DNA of 50,676 nucleotides, taken from NCBI GenBank assembly GCA_017441765.1, contig JAFRVK010000041.1:1-50676 (forward strand). Direction: 5' to 3'. The notes beneath the pieces were generated by a model, which saw only the letters and a list, made by a program, of their open reading frames with translations, ran no database searches and was not told where the DNA came from. Source of the DNA: Erysipelotrichaceae bacterium (GTDB lineage Bacteria > Bacillota_I > Bacilli_A > Erysipelotrichales > Erysipelotrichaceae). A program made the position numbers and the translations under genes. This document shows positions 1 through 7,662 of this stretch, piece after piece. The first letter of the stretch is position 1; every line of letters begins with the position of its first letter.

Positions 1-2
1 AC

Positions 3-113
3 TTCATAAAGGAATACATACATTACTACAACTACGAAAGACCCATGTATAAGCTCAATTACAAAAGCCCTGCGGAGCATACGCTCTCACAGGGCTTCAG
101 ACTGACTTTTTAG
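3..113 (+). CDS. IS3-family transposase OrfB, C-terminal 36 residues (partial)
   Basis: The reading frame is open from the window edge and stops with TAG at 111-113. The peptide contains IHYYNYERPMYKLNYKSPAE, which has the layout of the end of the DDE integrase core in IS3/IS150 OrfB proteins (YI-x-YYN-x-ERP...L-x-Y-x-SP). Only the tail is visible, so whether the element is intact cannot be judged. A hairpin (65-97) lies inside this coding segment. Confidence 0.65.
   Translation, partial: FIKEYIHYYNYERPMYKLNYKSPAEHTLSQGFRLTF
65..97 (-). terminator. Hairpin inside transposase 3' end, possible minus-strand terminator
   Basis: AAGCCCTG (65-72) pairs with CAGGGCTT (90-97), with a smaller internal GAGC/GCTC stem. 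Read on the minus strand it is followed by TTTTGT, so it could stop minus-strand transcripts coming from the flanking gene before they enter the transposase. It also codes for transposase residues, so the fold could be incidental. Confidence 0.35.
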
Positions 114-197
114 AACTGTCTACTTTCTGTTGACAAGTTCAATGTCAGTGGCGACCTTTTCATTAGACTGCGGGAAATGAGACTTACTCTAAATCAT

Positions 198-320
198 CTA
201 GGTAAGCAGTATCAGAATGATGGCGATGATCTGCAGAACAGCCGCGATCACTTTCAGGACCATGGTTCGGTCCGTCCCACTCCTTCTGTACATACCCGCA
301 GTCCTTAGAAGATAACGCAT
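198..320 (-). CDS. Small hydrophobic membrane peptide, 40 aa
   Basis: An ATG at 320 opens a 40-codon frame ending in TAG at 198. A good ribosome-binding site, GGAGG (329-333), sits 8 nt upstream. The N-terminal half is basic (MRYLLRTAGMYRRSGTDRT) and the C-terminal half is one predicted membrane helix (VLKVIAAVLQIIAIILILL), giving a single-pass peptide with a cytoplasmic basic tail. It lies between the terminator of the ceramidase-like gene and the IS end. I do not recognise a family. The architecture suits small membrane regulators or type I toxins, but no antisense RNA or partner was identified. The frame is short and could be fortuitous. Confidence 0.45.
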   Translation of the reverse strand: MRYLLRTAGMYRRSGTDRTMVLKVIAAVLQIIAIILILLT

Positions 321-366
321 GCCCTTATCCTCCATACATTATTCACTTGAAAACCAGGATTTCTTA

Positions 367-390
367 CAAAAAAGACCGCTTAAGCGGTCT
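367..390 (-). terminator. Terminator after the ceramidase-like gene
   Basis: The perfect palindrome AGACCGCTTAAGCGGTCT (373-390) is followed on the minus strand by TTTTTTG, directly after the stop codon of the gene ending at 418. Confidence 0.85.
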
Positions 391-417
391 GTTTGTTATT
401 GCGGCTATTCTTTAGAA

Positions 418-1581
418 TCAAATATTCTCTAATACTCTGATAAGTCTCTCTTTGGTTTCTCTCGTCAATGTATCCAGAAACATCTCATAGGTCACATAAG
501 CGAAATCCGGTGGAAGAATGTAAGGACCGTAACCATTGGAATAGCTTACCAGCAGCTCGTTTTCCTTCAGATGATTCATATATTCCGTGAAGATCTCATT
601 CGGGTAGAAAACCAGTTTTACGGGACCGAGATCCAATGCGGAAATGATGATCTCCTGTGTCGGTGCGCCAAACAGAGGACTTCCTGAGCTTTCCATCTGT
701 GCCCGGACTTGCTGGCCAATGGCGATCGTTTCCTTTTCTCTGTCTGAGAGATCAGCTCTCATCTTGGAAAGATCGATCGGCGTGAATTCATGTTCGTATG
801 CGAATGGGATTTCCTTATAGGATAGATTCAACGGTTCTTTCTGAACATCTTTTTTGAACAGTTCCTGTATTTCCATATACAACCGATCTCCGCATTCTTT
901 CAGAGCTTCATAATCCTGACCGGAACGGACAAAACGCGAAGAGATATCGCCTGCTGCACCTTGGATGAAAGTGAAATCCGTTTCCGGATAAGTGTCTTCC
1001 AATTTCTTCAAGACATATCCCGGGTATTCTGCAGAGAAATACGGAACGTTCGCATTCAGGATCGTCGGATGACAGTTGCAGTAGAGAAGATTCAGGATAT
1101 TCTGATCCTTCTCATAGAAACGGATCAGACCCAGGTATTCATTGCCTGTCTCATAGCCGGAGATACGGGATTTTCCTACTGCTTCGCTGTGACGTTTCTG
1201 GAACGAAACAGAGATGTTTCCGGTATCGCGGTATTCCATCGTGACCGTTTCCTTCTTCAGCAGATCCAAAAGGTATTCGACATAGCGGTCATTACGCACA
1301 TCGTTGGCGTAATGGGTATGGGTTGTGGAAGTGATCACATGAATGCGATCATCCTGATAGTATTCTCTGAGATAATCCTGTAATTCGTTTCTGCCAGTCA
1401 GATCAAAAGCCAGAAGATCCATTGAAAAATGAATGAGCCAGTTCTCATCATCTTTAAACGAAGTCACACGCGCGTAAAGTGGATCGTGGTAATCGGACAG
1501 TTCGTAAGTCTGACTGGAATGTCCGCATTGTCTGGTAGGAAACGGTGCGGCGATATTGATTTTCTTAAATGCGTATCTCAT
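418..1581 (-). CDS. Neutral/alkaline ceramidase-like hydrolase, 387 aa
   Basis: This resembles the N-terminal catalytic domain of neutral/alkaline non-lysosomal ceramidases. Visible motifs are THTH (87-90), CNCHPT (168-173), FSAEYPG (182-188) and QGAAGDIS (207-214), matching the zinc-histidine and nucleophile regions of that family. There is no signal peptide, so it is probably cytoplasmic. At 387 residues it lacks the C-terminal immunoglobulin-like domain of full-length ceramidases. Related short bacterial proteins are mostly uncharacterised, so ceramide as substrate is not established. A GGAGG site precedes the ATG, and the gene follows the HAD phosphatase by 9 nt, so the two are probably co-transcribed. 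Confidence 0.7.
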   Translation of the reverse strand: MRYAFKKINIAAPFPTRQCGHSSQTYELSDYHDPLYARVTSFKDDENWLIHFSMDLLAFDLTGRNELQDYLREYYQDDRIHVITSTTHTHYANDVRNDRYVEYLLDLLKKETVTMEYRDTGNISVSFQKRHSEAVGKSRISGYETGNEYLGLIRFYEKDQNILNLLYCNCHPTILNANVPYFSAEYPGYVLKKLEDTYPETDFTFIQGAAGDISSRFVRSGQDYEALKECGDRLYMEIQELFKKDVQKEPLNLSYKEIPFAYEHEFTPIDLSKMRADLSDREKETIAIGQQVRAQMESSGSPLFGAPTQEIIISALDLGPVKLVFYPNEIFTEYMNHLKENELLVSYSNGYGPYILPPDFAYVTYEMFLDTLTRETKERLIRVLENI

Positions 1582-1590
1582 AGATCCTCC

Positions 1591-2367
1591 TTAGATCAGT
1601 TCATAATACTGCAACGCTTTATAGAAGCCATCATCATCGATATCATCTGTCACATAGTCGGCAGCTTCCTTGACGGAATCCGGACTGCTGTTGCCCATGG
1701 CGACAGAAATGCCGCAGTGTCGGAACATTTCGATATCGTTCTCTCCATCTCCGATACCCATCGTTTCAGATAATCCGATATCATAAATCTTCAGGACTTC
1801 ATCGATGCCTAACGCCTTGGATACGCCTTTCGGGACGATATCGACAGCACCTTTGTGCCAGAACGTGATTTCCGCATTTTCTTTCAGCGACATGACTTCT
1901 TTCATGGCTATATCATCTTCGATAAAAGCGGAAGCCATATAGAAATCTTCTCCTTGATAATCCTTAACTACAGGCATTTCGGAATTGACAGTCTTTTGTA
2001 CTGCTACGATGAAGTCGTTCGCATAATTCAACACGAGATCATCCAGGGTTCCAAAATAGATAGGAACCTTCATTTCATGAAACATCCTGACCATTTTTTC
2101 TTTCAGGATACCGTTGATGGGTCTTTTATAAATGATTTCTTCTTGCGTATCGAGAATCAGCTGGCCATTGCTGAGGATCTTGCCATCCAGGATCAGTTCG
2201 CTGATATCGAACTGCCAAAGCTCCGGATAAGCTCGTCCCGTGCACAAGAAAACCTTGATGCCTTTTTTTCTGACGGAATTGATCGCATCGATCGTCGAAG
2301 CAGGAATGCCGTTTGCTGTATGGGAATAGACGGTCCCATCGAAATCCATAAAGATAGCTTTGATCAT
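1591..2367 (-). CDS. HAD-superfamily Cof-type phosphatase, 258 aa
   Basis: The N-terminal motif MDFDGTV supplies the nucleophile and acid/base aspartates (D8, D10) of HAD hydrolases. The C-terminal GDGENDIEMF is the magnesium-binding motif, and a middle cap of the IIB type lies between, as in Cof/YidA sugar-phosphate or pyridoxal-phosphate phosphatases. Length is typical (about 260-280). The start is the first ATG after an in-frame TAG (2371-2373). The upstream sequence GTTAGGCT is only a weak ribosome-binding site and no clear -10 was placed. It heads a two-gene unit with the ceramidase-like gene. The specific substrate cannot be read from the sequence. Confidence 0.88.
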   Translation of the reverse strand: MIKAIFMDFDGTVYSHTANGIPASTIDAINSVRKKGIKVFLCTGRAYPELWQFDISELILDGKILSNGQLILDTQEEIIYKRPINGILKEKMVRMFHEMKVPIYFGTLDDLVLNYANDFIVAVQKTVNSEMPVVKDYQGEDFYMASAFIEDDIAMKEVMSLKENAEITFWHKGAVDIVPKGVSKALGIDEVLKIYDIGLSETMGIGDGENDIEMFRHCGISVAMGNSSPDSVKEAADYVTDDIDDDGFYKALQYYELI

Positions 2368-2474
2368 AGCCTAACCACATGAATAGCATATCCGGTAAGA
2401 CAAATAAAATGCCTGATCGTAAGCCTGTTTATCTGTCGGAACAAAGGAGTCTGTTATCCATTTCACAATAATTA

Positions 2475-2486
2475 TATAATAGAATC
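2475..2486 (+). promoter_or_regulatory. Leaderless-type promoter: TATAAT-N6-ATG for the first Gfo/Idh gene
   Basis: TATAAT (2475-2480) is followed by AGAATC and then ATG at 2487, so the predicted transcription start coincides with the A of the start codon. No Shine-Dalgarno is present. The -35 region (CTGTTA, 2451-2456, 18-nt spacer) is poor. Confidence 0.75.
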
Positions 2487-3461
2487 ATGAAAAACATTAA
2501 CATCGGCATCTTGGGTTCCGGGTTCATCGTACCGGTATTCATCGAGATGTCCAAACAGTACAAACAATATCATTTGCGTGCGATCTGGGGACGTCATGAA
2601 GAGAAACTTCTGGCATTCAAGGATGAAGTCGATTACCATACGACAGATCTTGAACGAGTATTAAACGACGAAATGATCGATGTGATCTATATCGCATTGC
2701 CGAATGCGTTGCATTATGAATATGCTTTGAAAGCTCTTGAGCACGATAAGCATGTCATCCTGGAGAAACCTTTTACCGTTTATAAGAAAGATGCAAAGAA
2801 GCTGATCGATCTCGCAAAGAAAAAGGAACTGATCATTTTCGAAGCAATCACTACAGTGCACAATCCGACCTATCAGCGAATGGTCAAAGAGAAAGAAAAA
2901 CTGGGAGACATCAAACTTGTCTGCGCCAATTTCTCTCAGCAATCCCGCCGCTATCAGCGTTTCAAGAATGGAGATCTGACTCCTGTATTTACGAAGAAGA
3001 TGGCCGGAGGAGCCCTGCTGGATCTGAATGTATACAATATCCATTTCATCGTCGGAATGTTCGGGAGACCGAAAAAGGTGCAGTATTATCCGAATATGGA
3101 AAAAGGCATCGATACTTCGGGGATCCTGATGATGGATTATGGAACGTTCAAGGCTTCCTCGATTGCCGGTAAGGATTGTCAGGGAGACAATTTTGTGCTG
3201 ATTGAAGGGGATCAGGGAACGCTACGCTGCAATACGACAGCCAGCCGCTGCGGGAATTATACCCTGCAGATCAACAAAGGAAAGACGGTAAACTACGGCA
3301 AAGAAGATGATGAATTCTGCGGATGGAAATATGAACTGAAGCGTTTTATCGAGATCTATGAGAAGAACGATCTTGAGCAGGCTCAGAAATTGAATAAAGA
3401 AACATTACTGGTGGCAGAGATCTTGGAGAAAGCTCTGGCATCGGCTGGATTACATTATTAA
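2487..3461 (+). CDS. Gfo/Idh/MocA-family NAD(P)-dependent oxidoreductase, 324 aa
   Basis: An N-terminal Rossmann fold (GILGSGF near residue 8) and the hallmark ILEKPFT motif (about residue 92) define this family of sugar or inositol-type dehydrogenases. The C-terminal half is the usual substrate-binding alpha/beta domain. Length is typical (320-350). The gene appears to be leaderless: a -10 box lies 6 nt before the ATG. A paralogue follows 10 nt after its stop, so both are transcribed together and stop at the hairpin at 4476. The physiological substrate is unknown; no transporter or sugar-kinase gene is adjacent to help. Confidence 0.9.
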   Translation: MKNINIGILGSGFIVPVFIEMSKQYKQYHLRAIWGRHEEKLLAFKDEVDYHTTDLERVLNDEMIDVIYIALPNALHYEYALKALEHDKHVILEKPFTVYKKDAKKLIDLAKKKELIIFEAITTVHNPTYQRMVKEKEKLGDIKLVCANFSQQSRRYQRFKNGDLTPVFTKKMAGGALLDLNVYNIHFIVGMFGRPKKVQYYPNMEKGIDTSGILMMDYGTFKASSIAGKDCQGDNFVLIEGDQGTLRCNTTASRCGNYTLQINKGKTVNYGKEDDEFCGWKYELKRFIEIYEKNDLEQAQKLNKETLLVAEILEKALASAGLHY

Positions 3462-3471
3462 GGAGAAAAGT

Positions 3472-4449
3472 ATGATCAAAGTAGGTATTATCGGTGCTGG
3501 TTTTATCGTTCCCGCTTTCATCGAATCGACGAAGATGATCAAGGGATTCCGTTATGTGGGAATCGCTTCCCGTAACGAAGAAAAACTGAAGGCTTTGAAA
3601 GAAAAGTATGGCATCGGCTATTATTCATTGGACAACGATGTCGTGTTAAGCGATCCAAACATCGATGTCATCTATGTGGCGGTCCCGAACGGAGCACATT
3701 ATGAGATCGCCAAGAAAGCTTTACTGAATGGCAAGCATGTCATTCTGGAGAAGCCGTTCACGCCTCACTACAAACAGGCGAAGGAACTGATCGATCTGGC
3801 AAAGAAGAAGAATCTGATCATTTTCGATGCAGTCACTCTGGTGCATATGCCGAACTTCAAGAAGATGAAAGAAGAACTTCCGAAGCTTGGCGACATCAAG
3901 ATCGTCGATCTCAATTTCTCCCAATATTCTTCCCGCTACGACAAGCTGAAACAGGGGATCGTGCTGGCGGCGTTCGACTACAAACAGGCCGGCGGCGCTC
4001 TGATGGATCTTGGCATCTACAATATCAACTACATCGTCGGATTGTTCGGGGAGCCGAAAAAGGTCTTCTATACCGCGAATATGCATAAGAAAGTTGACAC
4101 TTCCGGTGTGCTGGTGCTGGATTACGGTACATTCAAAGCGATGGCGGTCGCAGCGAAAGACTGCAAAGCTCCGCTGTATGTCACGATCCAGGGTGATAAG
4201 GGCTATCTGCGGTCAGATTACGCCAGCTCGGTCATCAGTGATTTCCGTATCGTCGACAACAAAGGCAATGCCAAGGAATACAAGCTGAACAAGCATCTGG
4301 AAGTGACACATTATCACGAGTACGTGGAATTCAAACGCCTGTTCAACGAAAAAGACATGGCAAAGGCCCAGGAGTATAACGAACTCACATTGAAAACCAT
4401 CAATGTCCTGGAAAAAGCATTGGCTTGCACAGGCATCGTTTTCCAATAA
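3472..4449 (+). CDS. Gfo/Idh/MocA-family oxidoreductase, paralogue of upstream gene, 325 aa
   Basis: Colinear with the preceding protein over its whole length: GIIGAGFIV at the N-terminus, ILEKPFTPHYKQAK around residue 92 and GGALMDLGIYNINYIVGLFG in the C-terminal half, against GGALLDLNVYNIHFIVGMFG in the neighbour. This indicates a tandem duplication followed by divergence. It has a conventional ribosome-binding site (AAGGAG, 8 nt before ATG), unlike its leaderless neighbour. NAD(P)-dependent oxidation of a sugar-like substrate is expected from the family; the substrate is unknown. Confidence 0.9.
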   Translation: MIKVGIIGAGFIVPAFIESTKMIKGFRYVGIASRNEEKLKALKEKYGIGYYSLDNDVVLSDPNIDVIYVAVPNGAHYEIAKKALLNGKHVILEKPFTPHYKQAKELIDLAKKKNLIIFDAVTLVHMPNFKKMKEELPKLGDIKIVDLNFSQYSSRYDKLKQGIVLAAFDYKQAGGALMDLGIYNINYIVGLFGEPKKVFYTANMHKKVDTSGVLVLDYGTFKAMAVAAKDCKAPLYVTIQGDKGYLRSDYASSVISDFRIVDNKGNAKEYKLNKHLEVTHYHEYVEFKRLFNEKDMAKAQEYNELTLKTINVLEKALACTGIVFQ

Positions 4450-4475
4450 AAACAGCAGACAATTCAAACAGAAAA

Positions 4476-4500
4476 AAGCCAGGTTCTCACCTGGCTTGTT
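4476..4500. terminator. Bidirectional terminator between convergent genes
   Basis: AAGCCAGGT (4476-4484) pairs with ACCTGGCTT (4489-4497) around a TCTC loop, with A-tract and GTTT flanks. It serves the oxidoreductase pair and overlaps the 3' end of the minus-strand gene ending at 4487. Confidence 0.8.
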
Positions 4501-4804
4501 TCATCGTATGACGGATGATCCGTCCGTCTCTGGTTTCAAAGGGATAGATCCCTACATCCGTGATCAGATCATATTCAGCGAAAGGCTTGTCTTTCTCGCT
4601 GAAGTCATAAGAATGGAACCTGACTTTAACCACATTCGGATCATGGAAGTCTGTCCCTTTCTGCAACATATTCATGGCCAGATTGATGAGGAACTTTTTC
4701 TGGTCTTTCTCGAATGACTGTGTCTCTTTCTCATCTTTGATCGAACGGATGATGATGTATATCGTCATTATAAACAAGGGCACAAAGTACAACACTTTCA
4801 ACAT
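4487..4804 (-). CDS. Small membrane-anchored protein of unknown function, 105 aa
   Basis: One N-terminal membrane segment (VLYFVPLFIMTIYIIIRSI, residues 4-22) is followed by a charged soluble domain of about 80 residues without a motif I recognise. The ATG is preceded by a strong GGAGG site 4 nt away. The coding region ends inside the terminator shared with the convergent oxidoreductases. No function can be assigned; topology predicts a cytoplasmic or extracytoplasmic tail tethered to the membrane. Confidence 0.72.
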   Translation of the reverse strand: MLKVLYFVPLFIMTIYIIIRSIKDEKETQSFEKDQKKFLINLAMNMLQKGTDFHDPNVVKVRFHSYDFSEKDKPFAEYDLITDVGIYPFETRDGRIIRHTMKQAR

Positions 4805-4825
4805 GCTTCCTCCACCGTGTTTTCA

Positions 4826-4857
4826 TAAAAGTGGCTTCTATCGCTAGAAGACCACCT
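4826..4857 (-). terminator. Terminator after the YegP-like gene
   Basis: GTGGCTTCTA (4831-4840) pairs with TAGAAG plus CCAC (4845-4855, one bulged A). On the minus strand it is followed by TTTTAT. Confidence 0.6.
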
Positions 4858-4887
4858 TATCGTTTCAATGATGCAACAGAACAGTGA

Positions 4888-5268
4888 TTATTCTTTTTCG
4901 GTTGCTTTAACGATTTCAGAATCAGCGTTGTTTACGACAGACTGGATACCATTCTTGCAGGAAGGCTTGCCAATGTATCCCTCAGAACGGCCGATCGGCT
5001 GGCCATTGGCAGCGATCAGACGGAAATAGAATTTCTCATCCTTGCCCAGATAGATCTGGAATTTCGGATTCTTCTGCTCGACTGGTTTTTCCAGAGTCAG
5101 GTCCTCGATCGGAGCTACCGGTGCATTGGCCATGACGCTTCTGATGCCCTTCAAAGCGCCGTTTCTGCCTTTATACATCTGGGAAGTCAGGATGATTTCC
5201 TTATTCTTCGCATGCAGATTAAAATGATATTTGCCGCTGTCAGACTTTTTAATAATATAAGTGCCCAT
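4888..5268 (-). CDS. YegP-family protein with two DUF1508 repeats, 126 aa
   Basis: Two copies of the roughly 50-residue DUF1508 fold are visible. The first runs from KSDSGKYHFNLHAKNKEII, the second from PKFQIYLGKDEKFYFRLIAA, each ending in an NGxxS/KxGIxSV-type helix (NGALKGIRSV and CKNGIQSVV). YegP-like proteins are small cytoplasmic alpha/beta proteins of unclear role. A strong AGGAGG site precedes the ATG. It is transcribed alone, ending at the 4826-4857 hairpin. Confidence 0.85.
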   Translation of the reverse strand: MGTYIIKKSDSGKYHFNLHAKNKEIILTSQMYKGRNGALKGIRSVMANAPVAPIEDLTLEKPVEQKNPKFQIYLGKDEKFYFRLIAANGQPIGRSEGYIGKPSCKNGIQSVVNNADSEIVKATEKE

Positions 5269-5422
5269 TGTTTTCCTCCTGTTATATTATTTCTTTAATT
5301 TTATTTTAAGATGGCACCAGTGCTTTTTTCAAGTGAAACCGCTTTCGTATAAACAGAATACCTGAAAGATTATGCAAAAAGAAATGGTTCTTAAGTCAAT
5401 TTAGTGTTATCATCATAGTAAC

Positions 5423-5498
5423 GGAGGATTAGCTCAGTCGGGAGAGCGCGCCCGTCACATGGGTGAGGTCGCAGGTTCAAGCCCTGTATCCTCCACCA
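5423..5498 (+). tRNA. tRNA-Val (anticodon CAC)
   Basis: A full cloverleaf is present. Acceptor GGAGGAT pairs with ATCCTCC, and the D-arm is GCTC...GAGC. The anticodon stem CGCCC/GGGTG encloses the loop GTCACAT with CAC at 34-36, and the T-arm is GCAGG-TTCAAGC-CCTGT. The CCA end is encoded. G at position 32 and T at 38 are slightly unusual. A terminator follows directly. Confidence 0.92.
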
Positions 5499-5510
5499 TT
5501 GCCGTATCCC

Positions 5511-5538
5511 GGACTTCATGATGGAGTCCGTTTTTTTA
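5511..5538 (+). terminator. Terminator of tRNA-Val
   Basis: GGACTTCATGATGGAGTCC (5511-5529) forms a stem with small mismatches and is followed by GTTTTTTT. Confidence 0.85.
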
Positions 5539-5562
5539 TTTCTTTATTTTTCTTGTTTATAT

Positions 5563-5574
5563 TAAAATGAAGGT
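5563..5574 (+). promoter_or_regulatory. Leaderless-type promoter: TAAAAT-N6-ATG for mnmE
   Basis: TAAAAT (5563-5568) is followed by GAAGGT and ATG at 5575. The AAGG lies only 2 nt from the ATG, too close to act as a normal Shine-Dalgarno. Predicted transcription start is the A of ATG. An alternative -10, TATATT (5558-5563), would give only a very short leader. Confidence 0.65.
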
Positions 5575-6885
5575 ATGTTGAATGATACGATCTGTGCAAT
5601 TTCTACTGCTCTGAAAGACGGAGCCATTTCGATCGTCCGGATGTCCGGAGAGGATGCTTTTTCTATTATCAGAGAGGTCTCTGATATTAAAGAAACGGTC
5701 CCGAACCGTATCGTTTACGGACACATCATAGACAGAAACAATATCATCGACGAAGTCCTGATTTCCTGTTTCGGGAAGGGACATTCCTATACCTGTGAGG
5801 ACATGGTGGAGATCAACTGCCATGGCGGAGTCTATGTGACCAGGATGATTCTGAATCTTCTCTTGCAGAAAGGATGCCGGCTGGCGGAACCGGGAGAATT
5901 CACCAAGCGGGCATATCTGAATGGACGTATCGATTTGAGTGAAGCCGACGCGATCAATGATCTTGTCAGAGCGGAAAGCGATCTTCAGGCACGTTCAGCG
6001 ATACGGGGGCTCAATGGCTCGATCGAACGTTTATTGGCGCCATTGATGGATGAAATGAAAGACGTCTTATCCATGATCGAAGTCAATATCGATTATCCCG
6101 AATATGAAGATGAGAAACAGATGACGAATGATGTGATCAAGCCATATATCCTGAACTGGCAGAAGCAGGCGAAAGAGATGATAGAGAAAGCCGAACGCTT
6201 TTCTCTGGTCAAAGACGGGATCGATACGGTCATCATCGGAAAGCCAAATGTTGGAAAATCCTCGTTATTGAATGCCTTGCTGGAACAGGACAAGGCGATC
6301 GTGACCGACATTGAAGGGACCACAAGAGACCTGGTGGAAGGAAAGGTCCGACTGAAGAATATCACCCTGAACCTGATCGATACCGCGGGATTAAGAGAGA
6401 CTGCAGAGCGCATCGAACAGATCGGCATCGCCAAGACCTATGAAGCCATCGACAAGGCGGATCTGATCATCATCGTTCTGGACAGCGCGAACATCGATGA
6501 AAAAGATCAGGAACTCCTGGACAGATACAGGGATCGCGATCATATTGTCGTCTACAATAAATCGGACCTGAAAGAAACCGGAGAGATCAGGATCAGCGCA
6601 TTGAATGCGGATATCGCATCTCTGACCGACTATCTCAATGAAAAGTATCAGGAAGACATCAATCTGATCGATGAAGATGTTCTGAACAACGAACGTCAGA
6701 TCGCATTGATGAAACAGTGTCTCAATGAACTCGATCAGATGATCGTTCATATCGATGAAGCCCCTCTGGACATGGTCATTACCGATCTGGAGGAAGCATA
6801 CCATTACTTATGTCAGATACTGGGAAAGGAGTATCAGGAGGATCTGATCGATCACATGTTCAGAAACTTCTGTCTGGGCAAATAA
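5575..6885 (+). CDS. mnmE: tRNA modification GTPase MnmE, 436 aa
   Basis: With MnmG this enzyme installs the (carboxymethyl)aminomethyl group on wobble U34 of tRNAs, using a tetrahydrofolate one-carbon donor. Visible parts are the N-terminal THF-binding domain, the GTPase domain with GKPNVGKSS (G1), DIEGTTRD (G2 region), DTAG (G3) and NKSD (G4), and the C-terminal CLGK supplying the essential cysteine. At 436 residues it is slightly shorter than the usual 450-460. It starts a long co-directional run and appears to be leaderless. tatD begins on the base after its stop codon. Confidence 0.97.
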   Translation: MLNDTICAISTALKDGAISIVRMSGEDAFSIIREVSDIKETVPNRIVYGHIIDRNNIIDEVLISCFGKGHSYTCEDMVEINCHGGVYVTRMILNLLLQKGCRLAEPGEFTKRAYLNGRIDLSEADAINDLVRAESDLQARSAIRGLNGSIERLLAPLMDEMKDVLSMIEVNIDYPEYEDEKQMTNDVIKPYILNWQKQAKEMIEKAERFSLVKDGIDTVIIGKPNVGKSSLLNALLEQDKAIVTDIEGTTRDLVEGKVRLKNITLNLIDTAGLRETAERIEQIGIAKTYEAIDKADLIIIVLDSANIDEKDQELLDRYRDRDHIVVYNKSDLKETGEIRISALNADIASLTDYLNEKYQEDINLIDEDVLNNERQIALMKQCLNELDQMIVHIDEAPLDMVITDLEEAYHYLCQILGKEYQEDLIDHMFRNFCLGK

Positions 6886-7644
6886 ATGAACTGGCTGGAT
6901 TCCCATTGTCACATCAACGATGAAGCATTCAAAGACGATCTGCAGGATGTGCTCGATCGTATGGCAGAAAACGAGGTCACGAAAGCGATGATCATTTCTT
7001 CCTATCTTGAGGATTACGAGTATGCCTTGAAGATCCGTGATGACCGCATCGCTTTCAAACATTCGTTAGGCATCTATCCCGGAGACGTCGATGAGGTCGA
7101 TGAAGAACTCTTCGACAGCTACGCCCAACATTATCAGGATGGAGAATGTATCGCAATCGGCGAGATCGGCCTGGACTATCACTGGCAGAAACACAACATT
7201 CCCCGTCAAAAAGAAATCTTCGCAAGACAGCTCGATCTGGCTGCGCAGCTGGACAAACCCGTCATCATCCACAGCAGGGATGCGATACAGGATACCTATG
7301 ATATCCTGAAAGCCCATCCCTGCAAATCGGTGATGCATTGCTACTCGGACAGCATGGAGATGGCCAAGGAATTCGTCAAGCTTGGCTGCTACATCTCGAT
7401 CAGCGGGACAGTGACCTGGAAGAATGCCAAGGAACCTCTGCGTGTCATCCGCAACGTGCCTCTGGACCGCCTGCTGATCGAAACCGACTGCCCTTATCTG
7501 ACACCGGCTCCCCATCGCGGTGAACGGAACGAACCTTCCTTCGTCGTTCATACCGGTCGGAAAATATGTGAAGAACTGGGACTGGAAGAAGATACATTTA
7601 AAAAACAGCTAAATGAAAATTATCACAGATTGTTTGGGTTATAA
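6886..7644 (+). CDS. tatD: TatD-family metal-dependent hydrolase (DNase), 252 aa
   Basis: A TIM-barrel amidohydrolase-type nuclease with all metal-ligand motifs: SHCHIND (N-terminal HxH), GEIGLDYH, IIHSRDA, MHCYSDS and ETDCPYL near the C-terminus. TatD proteins are Mg-dependent 3'-5' exonucleases implicated in DNA repair and RNA turnover. The ATG immediately follows the mnmE stop (TAAATG) with no clear ribosome-binding site of its own, so it is probably translated by termination-reinitiation. Confidence 0.95.
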   Translation: MNWLDSHCHINDEAFKDDLQDVLDRMAENEVTKAMIISSYLEDYEYALKIRDDRIAFKHSLGIYPGDVDEVDEELFDSYAQHYQDGECIAIGEIGLDYHWQKHNIPRQKEIFARQLDLAAQLDKPVIIHSRDAIQDTYDILKAHPCKSVMHCYSDSMEMAKEFVKLGCYISISGTVTWKNAKEPLRVIRNVPLDRLLIETDCPYLTPAPHRGERNEPSFVVHTGRKICEELGLEEDTFKKQLNENYHRLFGL

Positions 7645-7662
7645 TAGGAAAGAGGTATCGTT

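Larger units (their letters stand above)
1..141 (+). mobile_element. Right end of an IS3-family insertion sequence (partial)
   Basis: The first 113 bases encode a transposase C-terminus and are followed by a probable terminal repeat at about 117-141. Read inward from its outer end, the repeat begins TGAACTTGTCAACAG and runs on to AGTAGACA, the style of IS150-group ends in Bacillota. The element continues beyond the left edge of the window, so its other end and target duplication cannot be checked. The exact boundary at 141 is inferred from the TGA...-type end. Confidence 0.65.

Noticed and set aside
5312..5330. GGCACCAGTGC followed by T6 on the plus strand, terminator-like
   Set aside because: The stem is only 4-5 bp with a 2-nt loop and no plus-strand gene lies upstream to terminate.
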